Source of the DNA: Liriodendron chinense
Taxonomy: Eukaryota > Streptophyta > Magnoliopsida > Magnoliales > Magnoliaceae
Length of the DNA: 64,000 nucleotides
NCBI GenBank assembly: GCA_003013855.2
Contig: ML058406.1
Location: forward strand, 62,001 to 126,000
Reading direction: 5' to 3'
Position 1 is the first letter of the stretch, and the number at the start of each line of letters is the position of its first letter. The notes beneath the pieces are model-generated. The model was not told the DNA's origin, searched no databases, and saw only the letters and a list, made by a program, of their open reading frames with translations. Position numbers and translations under genes: made by a program. This document shows, one piece after another, positions 34,561 to 46,727 of the stretch.

Positions 34561-36606
34561 TATTGAGCTCTGAATTGTGCATATTCTAATCCCAATTCAT
34601 CACACATTATGCATGCTTTTCATAGTTTAAAGACTAATCTAATACATAGTTTTGTGGCTGTAGGAATGAAAGAGAGACTTCATCATTCGGATGCTTTGAA
34701 ACCCTCCTTACATACCTTGAAGATCAAAGAAATAAAGGACAAGAGATGGAGGAAAGATGCAATGGAAATGGAGGAAGAAAAACCGAAAAAGTCACAATTT
34801 ACAGCCTGACCGGCCGGCCGGCCAAACCCTTTAGAAACTGTAATTTCTTTGGAGTGATTTTATGAAGGCCGGCCTGTGGTCTGACCGGCCGGCCGGCCAT
34901 GCACTTTTAAATCTAGATTTCAAACAGAGGCATTCCCTTTTTTGTTTTTTGGCCTAGTTTTTGGGGGCTATCTTGATGATATTTGGAAATCTAACACATC
35001 CATGTCGAAGACAAACTTGACGCCGAAATAACCCAAGTGGTTCGTGTCGATTAGAGCTATGGATTGACCGTGGCGGCCAAAACAATATGAACTGTCTAGA
35101 AAGTTTTCAGATTCCGCATACTCAACACTGGGCTAGTCCAGGTGGCCCACTAATACTGATATGAAGAATCTAATCTGACCATCTTCTAGACCACATCTAT
35201 ATATGAATAACCACAAAGTTTCAGGTCAAAAGGATATGTGGTGTTATCATATCGGTTGAAGAAAGATGGACCATCCAGAGAGATTTCAACTACGCAGATT
35301 TTTTAAAAGCCCTAAGTGTTCTAATTTTCGAACCATATTTTGGAATTATTTTGGACAATCTAATCCATCTATCATGTTGAGGAGGAAGTTTTCTATCAAA
35401 TTCAAAATTTTAGATCAATCCGACCTCTGTACACTTCGTAGCGTTGAAAACAAGATGACTGGTTCTAAAGGTACCCAAATTGCGTGATTTTGAGAGGCGG
35501 TCACTGATCTGATTGGTGGGCCCATTCAGAAGATAATTTTGGAAATCTAAACCATCTATGAGGAAGATCATATTACAAGGAAGCTAAAAATTAAATTTGA
35601 AGGCAATCCGATCATTGGTTAAATCTACTATGTTGCTGTACTATTGCTGCATTATAAAAGGAGGTGTTCTCTTCTCTTCAAAATTAAGCAAGGACGTGAG
35701 GATCAAGGAGTTCAAGTCATACGAGGCTTCTTAGCCTCCTACAGCTAGTTTTTCTTCCTTTTCTTAGTTCTAGTTCTAGTTTTTAATATGCTTTTCATTA
35801 GCTAACCTCTTAGCTAGAGCTAAGAGGTGAACCTTATAGTTTTTTTAAATGGTTTAATTCATTTTTAAGGTTTCAAGTTTGAATTTAATGTTGAACAATG
35901 GTTTTGCTTAAGTTTAAATAAAGTTCTAAGTATTTTTTCTTAATCTTATGATGACTCATGGATGTTTGGAAGAATTACATTAGCTTCTTACTTGTTTTAC
36001 AAAGATCTGGACCTGTACGCTCTAAGGAATCGGATTCAAGACGTTCTAGAGCTTGGATCTTCATGTGGGAACTTCAAGCCAAAGTTCTATCTTTTTCAGA
36101 AATTTTGAAACATGTATTATTTGTTTATGTGATTTGAATCAAGTTCAAACTATGGTATTGGTTAAGCTTTGTGACAGGGTTTGATGATTATTATGGTTAT
36201 GATCTTAATCTATTAGAACTAGGATTGACCTATGCAATTGAGTGTGCTCAAGTCCTAACTTGAATTGAGGGAATCATATTAATGAACAACACATGTGTTG
36301 GATTATTTTGATAATATAACCGCTCTATAATCCGGCTAGATAGGATTTGATTTTGATTCTAGTTGAGTAATTGAGAAACCTATGTGAATTATATATCAAG
36401 GAGAGCTATAAGTGGATCCTTGATGCTCTAGTTATTCCTTATTATCAAATTTTTCCTGTTTGATGTTTAAAACTGATTTCATACACCACTCTTAAGATTT
36501 TAGTTATTAAGATAGTTCAAATTGTTTACTTCCTCCCCTATGGATTGACCTCAGTCTTACCGAGATTATTACTACATCGAAGCCTTGCACTTGAGGCCAG
36601 CGAACA
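34561..36606 (+). repeat. Athila-type solo LTR (forward, long form) inside Athila B
   Basis: It runs from 'tattgagctctgaattgtgc' (TG changed to TA) to 'aggccagcgaaca'. Flanks CACCC and CACTC are a 5-bp duplication with one change. At 2046 bp it belongs to the same long subfamily as 28260-30341. CCGGCCGGCC palindromes lie at 34800-34895, and the TATA box 'attataaaaggagg' lies near 35653, about 750 bp further on. Confidence 0.83.
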
Positions 36607-38840
36607 CACTCCCAACCAAATCTTACATTGTCCTCAATGTAAAAAGATATACAATGAGCATGAATCATGAGAGCAATAATAAAATAAAAGAGGGTGAGAA
36701 CGGGAGTACCTGAGAGAGTCGATCATGGAAGTCTACCTCTGGCATCAGAATCTACTAAAGTAATAAAATAGAAAGACAAAATAAACTTAATCTACTTAAA
36801 GCAATGAACAAAACCTAAACTATCCTTTTAGAAAAGGAATCTTCATCAGACTTGAAAATCAATCATCATTATAGCATCCAAAAGGACAAAGTTAAGCAGG
36901 ATCATCAGGTGGTGTAACAGATTTTTCAATAGAACTATCCACCATCCTGCTTTAGAAAGTACAATGGTGATATTAATCATTCTAATCCATTGAAAATTCT
37001 GCTGAAAAATTTCAGCGGGTTTCTTAATAATATTGTCTCATGTACAAGGAAATGAGATTTGCATTGGTTGGAAATCATTGAATACGGATCTCCTTTCTAT
37101 TTGGTCTGGGCAAAAGTTTTTCAAATTTGGGTCATCCCAAAAGTGGTGTTCTTCGGTTTGAACAAATCGAAGAGATGTGGAGACTTTAATCACTTTATCC
37201 ACACAAATTTGGATGGTCTCCTCATAATAAACTTTCACTGATGCCTCCACAATCGATTTTTCAGTTTGGCGCTCTGTGGAAGGAAGCTTTTTAGGCACCA
37301 GAGGGGTCTCCCTCAAGGCGTGCACTATGTCCTGGATCATGGGATCATCCCAATCTTCAAAGTAAGTCAAGCACTCCTCTAGAGTATATGGGACCTCAGG
37401 GGAGGAAATTTTTAGAGTTGGACCATTTGTCTTCCTCATTCTCAGACTTTTGTGTAGGCTGGAGTGGGTCCTCAACCTCTACACTTTTAGAAATTGGCCT
37501 CTCCGTAGGCAAGTCAAGCACCATTTCTTCCAATTCCTGCATAACAAATTTGTGTGAATCAGAAATTGGTGACTTGCCAAGTAAATTTTAAAAAATTGAT
37601 ACTTTCAAGGTCTCATTAATAATAGAATTGAATTCATCCTCGGAATATGTCAAACTTTTCCCCAAGCTTTTAGGTAGATTGGGTTGGAAATACTCCCCAT
37701 CCTCCTTAGTTTCTATCATGTTTATCTCATGAGGACCGTCATCATCGCCCCAATCATCAAAGGGATTGAAGCAAAGAACATCTAGATGATCACAATTCTG
37801 ATTTAAAGCAAACTCCTCTTTTATAATGGATTTAATGAAGTCTACCTCATGGACATTATCATCATCCCTATGCCTTTTGCCCAAGTGGAACACGTTTACC
37901 TCTAATGTCATCTTCCCAAAGGACAATTGCATCACCCCGTTCCGGCAATTTATGATTGCATTTGATGTAGCAAGGAAGGGACGGACTAGAATCATCGATA
38001 TTTGAGTGCTAGCATCCATAACCGGTTGCATGTCCAAGACGATGAAATCCACCGAGTAGTAGAATTTGTCGACTTGGACCAATACATCCTCAACTATCCC
38101 TCTTGGTACACAGATGGATCTATCAGTGAGTTGCAATGTGGTTTTGGTGGGTTTTAATTCACCATGGCCCAATTGCTTGTATACAGAGTACGCGATCAAG
38201 TTTACGCTTCCCCCCAAGTCTAGTAATGCACGCTCAATCCGGTAGTCACCAATGATACATGAGATTGTGGGACTACCGGGATCCTTGAATTTATTTTTTA
38301 TTTTTTATTTTTTATTATTATTATTATTTTTTTTTTTGGAGGGGGGGGGGGGGGGGGGTCTTTTGTGTGAGAATGACATTCAATTGCTCGTTCAAAAAGG
38401 CATTTTGTTGCACATTGTATTTACGTTTGGTTGTGCATAAGTTCTTTAGAAACTTGGCATAGGAAGGAATTTATTTTATGACATCAAGCAATGGAATGTT
38501 TATCTTGACTTGTCTGAAAATCTCTAAAATATCATGAGAGTTTGGGAGAGATTTTGGAGCAACCAATCTCAAAGGGAATGGTGCTATTGGCTTGTAAACG
38601 CGTTCCGTTTCTTGTGGGGCTGAGTTAGATCCATCCTCATTCTCAGAATTTACCGGATCATTAGGCTCGTCAGCCTTTATCGAAATAGATTTATCCACTT
38701 GTTTACCACTTCTAAGAGTGGTGATGGATTTTTCTTGCTCCACATGTGGGTTAGAGAGATTAGGAATGCTTATTTCATGTGCTTGCTTAAGATTAGGCTG
38801 AGGTTGGGTTGGAAAGGTCCCTTCCCTAGCGTTCAAGCAT
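36607..38840 (-). pseudogene. Protease-region pseudogene and downstream remnants of Athila B
   Basis: From about 38836 leftwards the - strand reads the gag/protease linker (EKSITTLRSGKQVDKS, YKPIAPFPLRLV, IFRQVKINIPLLDVIK) and then the protease domain (DPGSPTISCIIGDYRIERALLDLGGSVNLIAYSVY...DVLVQVDKFYYSVDFIVLD...RPFLATSNAIINCRNG, 38270-37900). The active-site D-L-G-G-S-V replaces the usual D-x-G-A-S form, as in other Athila copies. A further 145-codon frame (37475-37038, LEECLTYFEDWDDP, TPLVPKKLPS) continues the acidic linker. Where reverse transcriptase should follow (about 37030-36607) only non-coding DNA is seen. Stops and a microsatellite at 38286-38360 break it. Confidence 0.72.
38286..38360. 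repeat. Compound microsatellite: (TTTTTA)n, (TTA)n, T run, G run
   Basis: On + it is 'ttttttattttt...attattatt', then a T run and a G run of about 19 bases. On - it sits exactly where related copies encode a short VPRKYKDPGSP linker before protease, so a few proline/lysine codons appear to have expanded into C and A runs. Confidence 0.9.
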
Positions 38841-38879
38841 CTCTTAATCTCATCAACTGACGTTTTTAGTTCTTGAATA

Positions 38880-40226
38880 TTTGATGATTCAATTGATTAA
38901 TTTTTGTTTGCCCTTGCATAAATGCCTTTAGGATATCCTCCATTGAGAATTGTGGTGGGGCCATGTTTTGCATGGGTGGCCCTCCTTGAGGGTTTAGGAT
39001 TGCACGTGAGAGCATTCTTCCAACCGAAATTTGGGTGGTTCTTCCAAGTAAAGTTGTACGTGTTACCTACCGGTCTATTGAAAGGTCGTTGATAACCATA
39101 TGTGGCATTTGTTTGCTCTTGTAATAATTCTTGAAACGCAGGGATTGTAGGACAATCTTGCGTAGAGTGTACATTAGCGGCACAAATTCCACACACGTTT
39201 TCAATGGCTTCATTGGACTTTGAAAGTCCATTCTTACTAAGTTTTGTGGCCTCAATCTTCCTTGTGAGGCTAGCTATCTTCACATTAACGCCATCTTCCT
39301 CTTTAAGGATGTAAATTCTTCCTCTCTCTCTTTTGTTGAGGTGGTTTGAGGTTACTAGATTTGTCCGAAGTATCCTATGATTGGGCATTCTCGGCCAACA
39401 TGTCCAAGTAACTCCAAGCTTCATCTGGATTTTTGCTCATGAATTCACCATTGCACATCATCTCTACGAATTGATGCATGTTGGAACTCAATCCATCATT
39501 GAAGAAATTTATAATTCGCCAACTTTTTTAGCCATGATGTGGGCAAGCAAGTAGGAGGTCCTTAAATCTTTCCCAACTTTGAAAGAATGACTCATTCTCT
39601 TTAACGGAAAAATTCATTATAGCTCTTCGAAGGGTATTTGTTTTATAAACAGGGAAGAACTTTTTCAAGAACTCCCAGGTCATTTCATTCCATGATCCTA
39701 TCGAATGTAGTCTAAGAGAATGGAGCCAACTCTTGGCTTTTTCTTTTAATGAAAAGGGAAATAATTTAAGTTTGATAGCATCTTCTAAGAAATTAGCATA
39801 TTGCAAAGTAACCACAACTTCTTCGAATTCTTTTAAGTGTAGGTATGGGCTCTTTGAGTCTAGCCCATGGAACTTGGGTAAGAGTTGAATTACTCCTGGC
39901 TTTATATCAATGTTTCCCCTGGTGGTTGGGAGAATCACGCATGAAGGTGTAGTCGTACGGGCCGGTTGTAGGTAATTTCATAAATCTCTCATTGGAGGAG
40001 CATTGTGCACCTCATTCTCTCCTAATCCTTCATGATTAGCATTTGTAGTTGGAGTAGGGTGGGGAGGATTCCTTAATGGATTTTGATCCATATTTCTCGA
40101 ACTTTCACAAAGCTCTTGATATTTTCTGACTCGTCTATGAATGGATAATGGTCCAACTAGACCACCTTCGGATTGGAGACGATTGGTGTGGTCACATTCC
40201 CAACGGGACATAAACCACGCAAGCAA
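38880..40226 (-). pseudogene. gag: gag of Athila B
   Basis: The frame from about 40211 (MSRWECDHTNRL...MDQNPLRNPP...MRDL) hits a stop and then continues in the same sense as NYLQPARTTTPSC. 39938-39528 is open for 136 codons with the capsid core: VIQLLPKFHGLDSKSPYLHL, LKLFPFSLKEKAKSWL, FLKKFFPVYKTNTLRRAI, FFQSWERFKDLLLACPHHG. 39424-38897 keeps the zinc knuckle CGICAANVHSTQDC (CX2CX4HX4C). It matches Athila gag in order and spacing. Several stops make it a pseudogene. Confidence 0.83.
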
Positions 40227-40472
40227 TAATCTAAACTAATCCTAAGTTCTAAAAACAAAATATGAAATAAAACTAAAATTCTAAAAACTGAATTTTGAGA
40301 TAGTTCAAGTTGGAAGGATAGTACCGATTTTCTTAAGCTAGAAGAACTTCCTACAAAATAAAACAAACCTTGTTAGTTCTAAAATTCAGAAAAACTAGTC
40401 CTAGGAAAATAGTAAACCCTAACTAGTTCTACTTCTATAGCTACTAAAACAATCTAGAACCGTTTAACCTAG

Positions 40473-40492
40473 AATCCCCGGCAACGTCGTCA
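40473..40492 (-). promoter_or_regulatory. Primer-binding site of Athila B
   Basis: On - it reads 'tgacgacgttgccggggatt', two changes from the tRNA-Asp complement, six bases inside the LTR edge at 40499. This fixes the orientation of element B. Confidence 0.8.
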
Positions 40493-40498
40493 AAAACT

Positions 40499-43363
40499 TG
40501 TTCGCTCGTTTCAAGTGCAAAGCTACGATGTAGTAATAATCTCGGTAAGACCGAGGTCGATTCATAAGAAATTAGGCAAATCAATTTAAGTTATTGTAGC
40601 TGTTGAACTCTTAATTGTGCATATTCTAACCCCAATTCATCACTCATTGTGCGAGATTTTTTATGATTTAAAGACTAATTGAATGCATGTTTTGTGATTG
40701 CAGGATTGAGAGTGGACTCCGCTTAATTGATGACAAAAGGGCCTCTTTAAGAACCTTGGATGAAGACCCAAGGTGGACCAAAGAAAGAAGGAAACAAGGA
40801 AAGAAGAAAAGAAGAAAGAAAATATAGAAGAAACAGGCCAAGACCGGTCATGATCGGTCGGCCAGGAAGGTCAGACTGGCCGTGCGACCGGTCGGCCAGC
40901 TTCCCATACATGCTGAGCTCGCTGGACATAGGTCAAACACAGTCCGATCGGTCCAGACCGGTCGGTCAGAAGATTTTATTACTCTAGAGCTTGCTGGACT
41001 ATTTCCTAGTGAGGCACGACCGGTCGTGCGACTGGTCGGCCATGCGTAAGATTTGAACTTTCTATTTCTGGCGTCGATTTTCTCTGCGCATTGCGTAAGT
41101 TTTACGCAAATTCTCGAATAGTCTGAGGTTGCGGAGCCTCCCCACTATAAAAGGACACCTAGGGATCGTTCCTAGGGTATCTTAGAAGAGTTTAAGCAAG
41201 GTTGGAGGCGGTGGAAGTGGATTTCGGAGTTCCACAACTCCTTCTAGTTTGTTTTACTGTTTTTATGTTTTTTTTAGTTGTTTCATGTTTCCTTGGATCA
41301 TGAACGGCTAAACCTCTTAGCTAGGGCTAAAAGGTGAAGCTTGTAGTGGATCTAAGATGTTTCAATTCGTTCTAAGTTGGTTTTAAGATTGAATTTCATG
41401 TTTATGAACAATGGTTTGAAGTTTATACAAGTTCTAAGTAGTTTTTCTTAGTCTTATGATGACTCACGGATGTTTGGGAGAATTACTTAAGTTCTTAATT
41501 GTTGTGTGCTAGTCTAGACCTGTATGATCTGAGGAATTGGAGTACGCTCTAGTACTATGATCTTCATGTGGGAACTTCCTACCAAAGTTCTACTTTTCTA
41601 AAATTCTGTGCTATGTGGGACTGTGCATGTGATTTGAATCAAGTTCAAATCATAATCTAGCCTTGTCTTGTGACAGGACTTGAGGATGGTTATGATTGTG
41701 ATCTGAGCCTATTGGAATTGGGACTGACCTATGCAATTGAGCATGCTCATCCTAGCTTGCATTGAGTGAGTTATATGCATTGGTCTTACATATGGCAGAT
41801 TGTTTGGTTTAACAGCTCTATCATCCGGCTTAATATCGATTCCAGTTGAGAAAGTGAGAAACCACAGTGGATTGAACATCAAGGATTGCTACAAGTGGAT
41901 CCTTGAACCCCTGGTGCCTTTTTATAATTGTTTGCTTTCAATTTAGTTCAAAATTGTTACTTACATCAATCTCATACAAAATCTGGTTGTTAGCTCTTAA
42001 TAGACACTATTGGATGTGTTTGTGAATTCCTACACAAGTCCCTGTGGATCGACCTCGGTCTTACCGAGATTATTACTACATCGCAACCCTACACTTGGGG
42101 AAGCGAACACTAGCAACTTCAACCTCAGCAATTAAAAGATTCAAATTCGAAAACTAACTTAAAACAACAACTTTTGTACAAATATGTAATTAAACGGAAC
42201 TAAGGCTCTCAAGGATCCACTTGTAGTACCCCCATGTGATTTCATTCATCCAAGCATAACACAACTAGAATTGAAGTTCTATCTCTCTTTAGTTGGAATA
42301 TTTAACATTCAAACACAAACAATCCCCACTTAAATAAAAAATTAAGATTCTAGTTCTAATGAAGCATATAGAATTCAAATATGTAGCCTTTAAAGTAACA
42401 ACCATGCCAATGGACTATGGTATGCTCAGGGGTTACTACAATTCGAATCTAATCAATCTAAACATGATAATCTCAGAGAATTGCAAGGAATCCATGTCCG
42501 AAGCACATGAACACTCATAAAACATCCAAAAATACCAACTTTTATTCAAACTAAAACTTAAAAATCCAAACTTAGAGTACTTGAATCAAAACAAATTCAA
42601 CATGATAACTACCACAAGCTTCACCTCTTAGCCTTAGCTAAGAGGTTCTAGCCGAGCATTATTATGCTTCAACTAGAAATAATGAAAAACTAACTGAAAG
42701 CATGAAAAACTGGATTCGGGAGAGTTATAGACGCTCCACAACGATCCTCTTCACTTCCCACAGAGTCCTTGGCCTTCTATGATGCTTGAGGAAGAGAGCC
42801 TTGGTGTCCTTTTATAGTGGAGAGGCTCTACTACCTTAGAATCTTCCATAATTGTGTAAGGACTCCCGCAGTGCATGAAAAACGAAGCTCAATGAGAAGC
42901 GACTGAAAATATGCTGGAAACACTCTGGCCGACCGGTCTTGACCGATCAAGCTTAGATGGCTGACTGGTCTTGACCGGTCGGACCAAGCTAGTGATAGTC
43001 CAAAGAGTTTAGAGAGGGGCTGGGGGCTATGGCCGACTGGTCTTGACTGGTCGGACCAAGCTGGTCCTTCTTCCAGCAAGCTACATGGGGAGGTAGTTAC
43101 GTGGTTGACTGGGCTTGACCAGTTTAACCTTCATTCTTTTGGTTCTTTCTCTCTCTTCTCTTCTTCTTTCTTCATCATTCTTTGGCCCACCTTTGTCCTC
43201 ATCAAAAGACTCCTAAATATGCTCTTTTAAACATCAATTATATGAAGTCTCTCTCTCATTCCTACATACACAAAACATGTATTAGATTAGTTTTTTAACC
43301 ATGCAACCCATGCATAAGATGTGATGTAATGGGTTAGAAAATGTATAAATTAGAGGCTCAACA
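40499..43363 (-). repeat. 5' LTR of Athila B (right on the map), split by a solo LTR
   Basis: Outer parts 40499-40600 and 42110-43363 together match the left LTR (about 1.35 kb after removing the insertion). It ends '...gaggctcaaca'. 'ccttttatagtgg' near 42809 is the reversed TATA box; ACCGGTC palindromes lie at 42925-43125. Confidence 0.87.
40601..42109 (+). repeat. Athila-type solo LTR (forward) inside the Athila B LTR
   Basis: The cleanest copy of the short form (1509 bp): 'tgttgaactcttaattgtgc' to 'ggggaagcgaaca', flanked by GTAGC and CTAGC (5-bp duplication with one change). Order: ACCGGT-type palindromes at 40845-41045 (gaccggtcatgatcggtcgg, cgaccggtcggcc, agaccggtcgg, cgaccggtcgtgcgactgg), TATA box 'ctataaaaggac' near 41147, then the long R/U5 part with 'cctcttagctagggctaa'. 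The same blocks appear in the seven other LTRs, some reversed. Confidence 0.9.
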
Positions 43364-46245
43364 ACAATGAAAATGCCTATCAACATCTCAAATAATTTGA
43401 TGAGGTGATAGCCACATTACACTTTGCAAACGTATCAGATGATGTTGTAAGACTAAAATTATTTCCATTTTCTCTTAAGGAAAAAGTTAAAGGCTTGAGT
43501 TCATGCATTAAGGCCAAGATCAATTAGTACATGGGCTGAAATGACTAGGAAATTCATTAAAAAGTTTTTCCCAACTCATAAAACCAATACGTTGAGCGCT
43601 TAATTTGAATTTCGCCAAAAAAGAGGACGAAACCTACTTACAATGTTGGGAGAAGTTTAAGGATTTATTGAATACATGTCCACATCATGGCTAAGAAAGT
43701 TGGCGGGTAATAAGCTTTTTCTATGATGGACTGACTTCACCCATGCGCCAATTTGTAGAGATGATGTGCAATGGGGAATTCATGAATAAGGAAGCCAATG
43801 AAGCATGAGATTATTTTGATATTTTAGCTGAGAATGTGCAGTTGTGGGATACATCTAAGCCAGCAAATCCCAAGATAGGCCAACAAAGAGAAAATGGACG
43901 AATTGATGTGGAGGTCAATATGAGTGCACATGTGGTTAGCCTCACAAGAAAAGTTGAGGCCATGAAATTGAAGATAGGAGAGGCAATTAAATCCATGGAA
44001 GTTGTTGATAATGCTTGTGGTATTTGTGCCACCAATCTACATGAAACACATGATTGTCTTACAATTCCTGCATTTGAAGAAGTTTTGTAAGAACAATCCA
44101 ATGCCATAAACAATTATTAATAACCATTTAGTGCTCCAAATTCAAACATGTACAATCCAAGTTGGAGGAATCATCCCAACTTCAGTTGAAGGAATGGACC
44201 AACTGCGAATTCAAACAACATCCCTCAAGCACAACCTTTGTTAGGCCCATCCTTAATACTCACACCAAAAGCTACACTTGAGGAGATGTTGGGTGCATTC
44301 GTGTTAGTTCAAGCTGAGTATAACAAGAATAATTCTCTGAAAATTGATGGGTTCATGCAAGGACAACTAAGATTCAACCAAAATACAACAAAGCTATTAA
44401 TGATTTAAAAACCTCATTGGCAAGAGTTGAATCTCATCTTATTGTTAAGGAGAAAGGCACACTTCCTGCCCAACTTCTTCCCAACCCAAGAACCTAATTC
44501 GAGATACAAGATCCAAGCTCATCCTCCCAACATATGGAGCATGTTAAAGCTATCACCACCTTAATGAGTAAAAAAATAATTGATAAGTCTAATCCGATGA
44601 AGGCCCCAATGCCTAATGATCCGGTAATTGCCAACAAGGATGATAGATTTAGCATTTAGCAATGCTCCACATGAGAAAGAACTAGAAAAGCAATACAAGC
44701 CGATTGCCCCTTTTCCTCAAAGGTTAATTTCACCCAAACCTCTAAACAAAAATCTCGAAATTTTAGAGGTTTTTAAGCAAGTAAAGATAACATTCTGTTG
44801 TTGGATGCTATAAAACAAATAACATCATATGCCAAAATTTTTAAGGAACTTTGTACAGTCAAGAGAAAACACAATGTAAATAATAAATTACTTTTGATTG
44901 AGAATTTGAGTGCCATCATCAAATAAGAGGTGCCTCGGAAATATAAGGATCCGGGTAGTCCTACCATATCATGCATCATAGGTGACTACTAGATCTAACA
45001 AGCCTTACTTGATTTAGGGGCAAGTGTTAACCTCATCCCATACTCAGTCTACAAACAACTTTGGTTAGGTGAATTAAAACCCACCAAAACCACACTTCAA
45101 CTTGTTGATCGATCAATTCGTATACCGAGAGGGATGATTGAGGATGTGCTTATCCATGTTGATAAATTCTATAACCTAGTGGATTTTATTATCCTAGATA
45201 CACATCCCATCATTGTTGTTGGTACTCAAATTCCAGTCATACTTGGCCGCCCTTTCTTACCCACTTCAAATGCAATTATCAATTGTAGAAATGGGTTTGT
45301 AAAAAAGTTATTTGGAAATATGACACTTGAGCTGAATATTTTCGATTTATGCAAGCAACCATGGGATGATGATGATGAGGTCCACGAAATAAATTTAATT
45401 GACTCATTCATGGAAGATACATCCCTCTTGACATTTTTCTCCAATCACTTAGAAGCATGTTTGGCCCACTCTCATGATATTGACGATGACATTGTACGAG
45501 AGATGGATGTCATTTTGGATGTTATGCCGGTACTTGATAATAAAAGATGGAAGGCACCATTTGAGCCTTTGCCCTTAAGCGAAAATAAGCCTCTTCCATC
45601 CAATATCAAAGCACCAAAGCTCGACCTAAAACCATTACCCACTTATTTGAAATATGTTTATTTAGGTTGAGATGAGACATATCCAATGGTGATTTCTTCC
45701 CACTTGGATGAGGAACAAGAGAGTAGGCTGATAGCCACTCTAATAGAGCATAAGAGCGCCATTGGATGGTCAATTGCGGATCTCAAAGGCATAGACCCCC
45801 TAATTTGTACTCATCGCATACACCTTGAGGAGAATGCGAAGACATCTAGGCAACCATAAAGACTTATCAATCTAAACATGAAGGAGGTGGTTAAGGCCGA
45901 GGTGTTGAAACTATTGGATGTGGGTATTATTTACCTAATATCCGATAGTCAATGGGTGAGTCTAACTCAAGTGGTACCTAAGAAATCCGGAATAACCATT
46001 GTAGCCAATGCTAACAATGAACTCGTGCCAACCAGAGTCACTACTGGTTAGAGAATGTGCATTGACTACAGGAAGTTAAACACAGTCGTAAGGAAAGACC
46101 ACTTCCCCTTATCGTTTGTTGATCAAATTTTAGAAAGGTTGGCGGGTCATTCCCATTCTTGCTTCCTTGATGGATATTCATGGTATAACCAAATAGAGAT
46201 CACCCTAGAGGACCAAGAGAAGACAACATTCACATGTCCATTAGG
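43364..46245 (+). pseudogene. Athila A gag (rest), protease and start of reverse transcriptase
   Basis: Gag resumes at 43364 (NENAYQHLK, LKLFPFSLKEK) with many stops. 43836-44090 keeps the zinc knuckle CGICATNLHETHDC. Protease lies near 44900-45300 (KYKDPGSPTISC, DLGASVNLIPYSVY with D-L-G-A-S, FYNLVDFIILD, GRPFLPTSNAIINC) and 45134-45670 is open for 178 codons into the acidic linker ending LKPLPTYLKYVYLG. Reverse transcriptase starts near 45690 (SAIGWSIADLKGIDP, EVLKLLDVGIIY, RMCIDYRKLNTVVRKDHFPLSFVDQILERLAG, FLDGYSWYNQI) and is cut at TFTCPLGT by the CACTA terminus, before the YVDD-type motif. Confidence 0.85.
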
Positions 46246-46690
46246 CACTACAAGAGAACGGCTTTTTACCGACGAAAGTATTACCGACGAAATTATTTTC
46301 GTTGGGAAAAATCATTTTTCCCGACGAAATATAGAAATCGTCGGTAAAAATCACTCCAGCTTCCCGCCACCGCCGGATTTACTTCCCGCCATACACTTTT
46401 ACCGACAAAATTATAATTTCGTCGGTAAAAATTTTATTGCCGACGAAGATACCTGTCGCTAAAAAATAAAACAACAAATTTTACTTTTACCGACGAAAAT
46501 TTTCGTCGGTAAAAGCGAAAACTTTTCCCGACGACTGTTGCCTGTCGGTAATAATGTGTAATGTGTGATTCCCGCCAAGAAAAGAGATGACTTTTACCGA
46601 CGAAAATTTTCGTCTGTAAAAGTTTTCATAATGACTTTTACCGACGAAAAAAAGACTTTTACCGACAAAAATTTTCGTCGGTAAAAGTCT
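46246..46690. repeat. CACTA terminus and subterminal palindromic repeats
   Basis: After CACTACAAGAGAA come about sixteen copies, in both directions, of 'ttttaccgacgaaa', several joined as the near-perfect palindrome 'accgacgaaaattttcgtcggt' (for example about 46487-46510 and 46592-46615). In En/Spm such subterminal repeats bind the element's second protein; that role is inferred here. No terminal partner in the window. Confidence 0.88.
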
Positions 46691-46727
46691 GTTTTTTAAC
46701 TTACCCGATTGGCCCTCTTTTCTCTCA

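Larger units (their letters stand above)
32346..43363 (-). mobile_element. Athila-lineage LTR retrotransposon B (reverse), lacking RT and integrase
   Basis: The left LTR (32346-33629) and right LTR (40499-43363, itself split) face inward with a polypurine-like 'ggttggggggtg' (- strand, at 33630-33642) and a tRNA-Asp type primer site at 40473-40492. An exact 5-bp duplication ACAAT flanks it (32341-32345 and 43364-43368) and rejoins the gag frame of Athila A. The interior, less a nested solo LTR, is only ~4.8 kb: gag and protease are seen but no reverse transcriptase or integrase, so it is a deletion derivative moved in trans or decayed later. Confidence 0.88.
30448..46245 (+). mobile_element. 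Athila-lineage LTR retrotransposon A (forward), fragmented
   Basis: It has a truncated 5' LTR, a tRNA-Asp type primer-binding site, a leader, and gag, protease and the start of reverse transcriptase. It is interrupted in gag at 32345/43364 by the reverse Athila B and cut at 46246 by the CACTA element, beyond which its remainder would lie outside the window. All coding parts carry stops. The first ~570 bp of the LTR are missing at the junction with Tat-2, so one deletion may have removed the Tat-2 3' end and the LTR start together. Confidence 0.82.
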
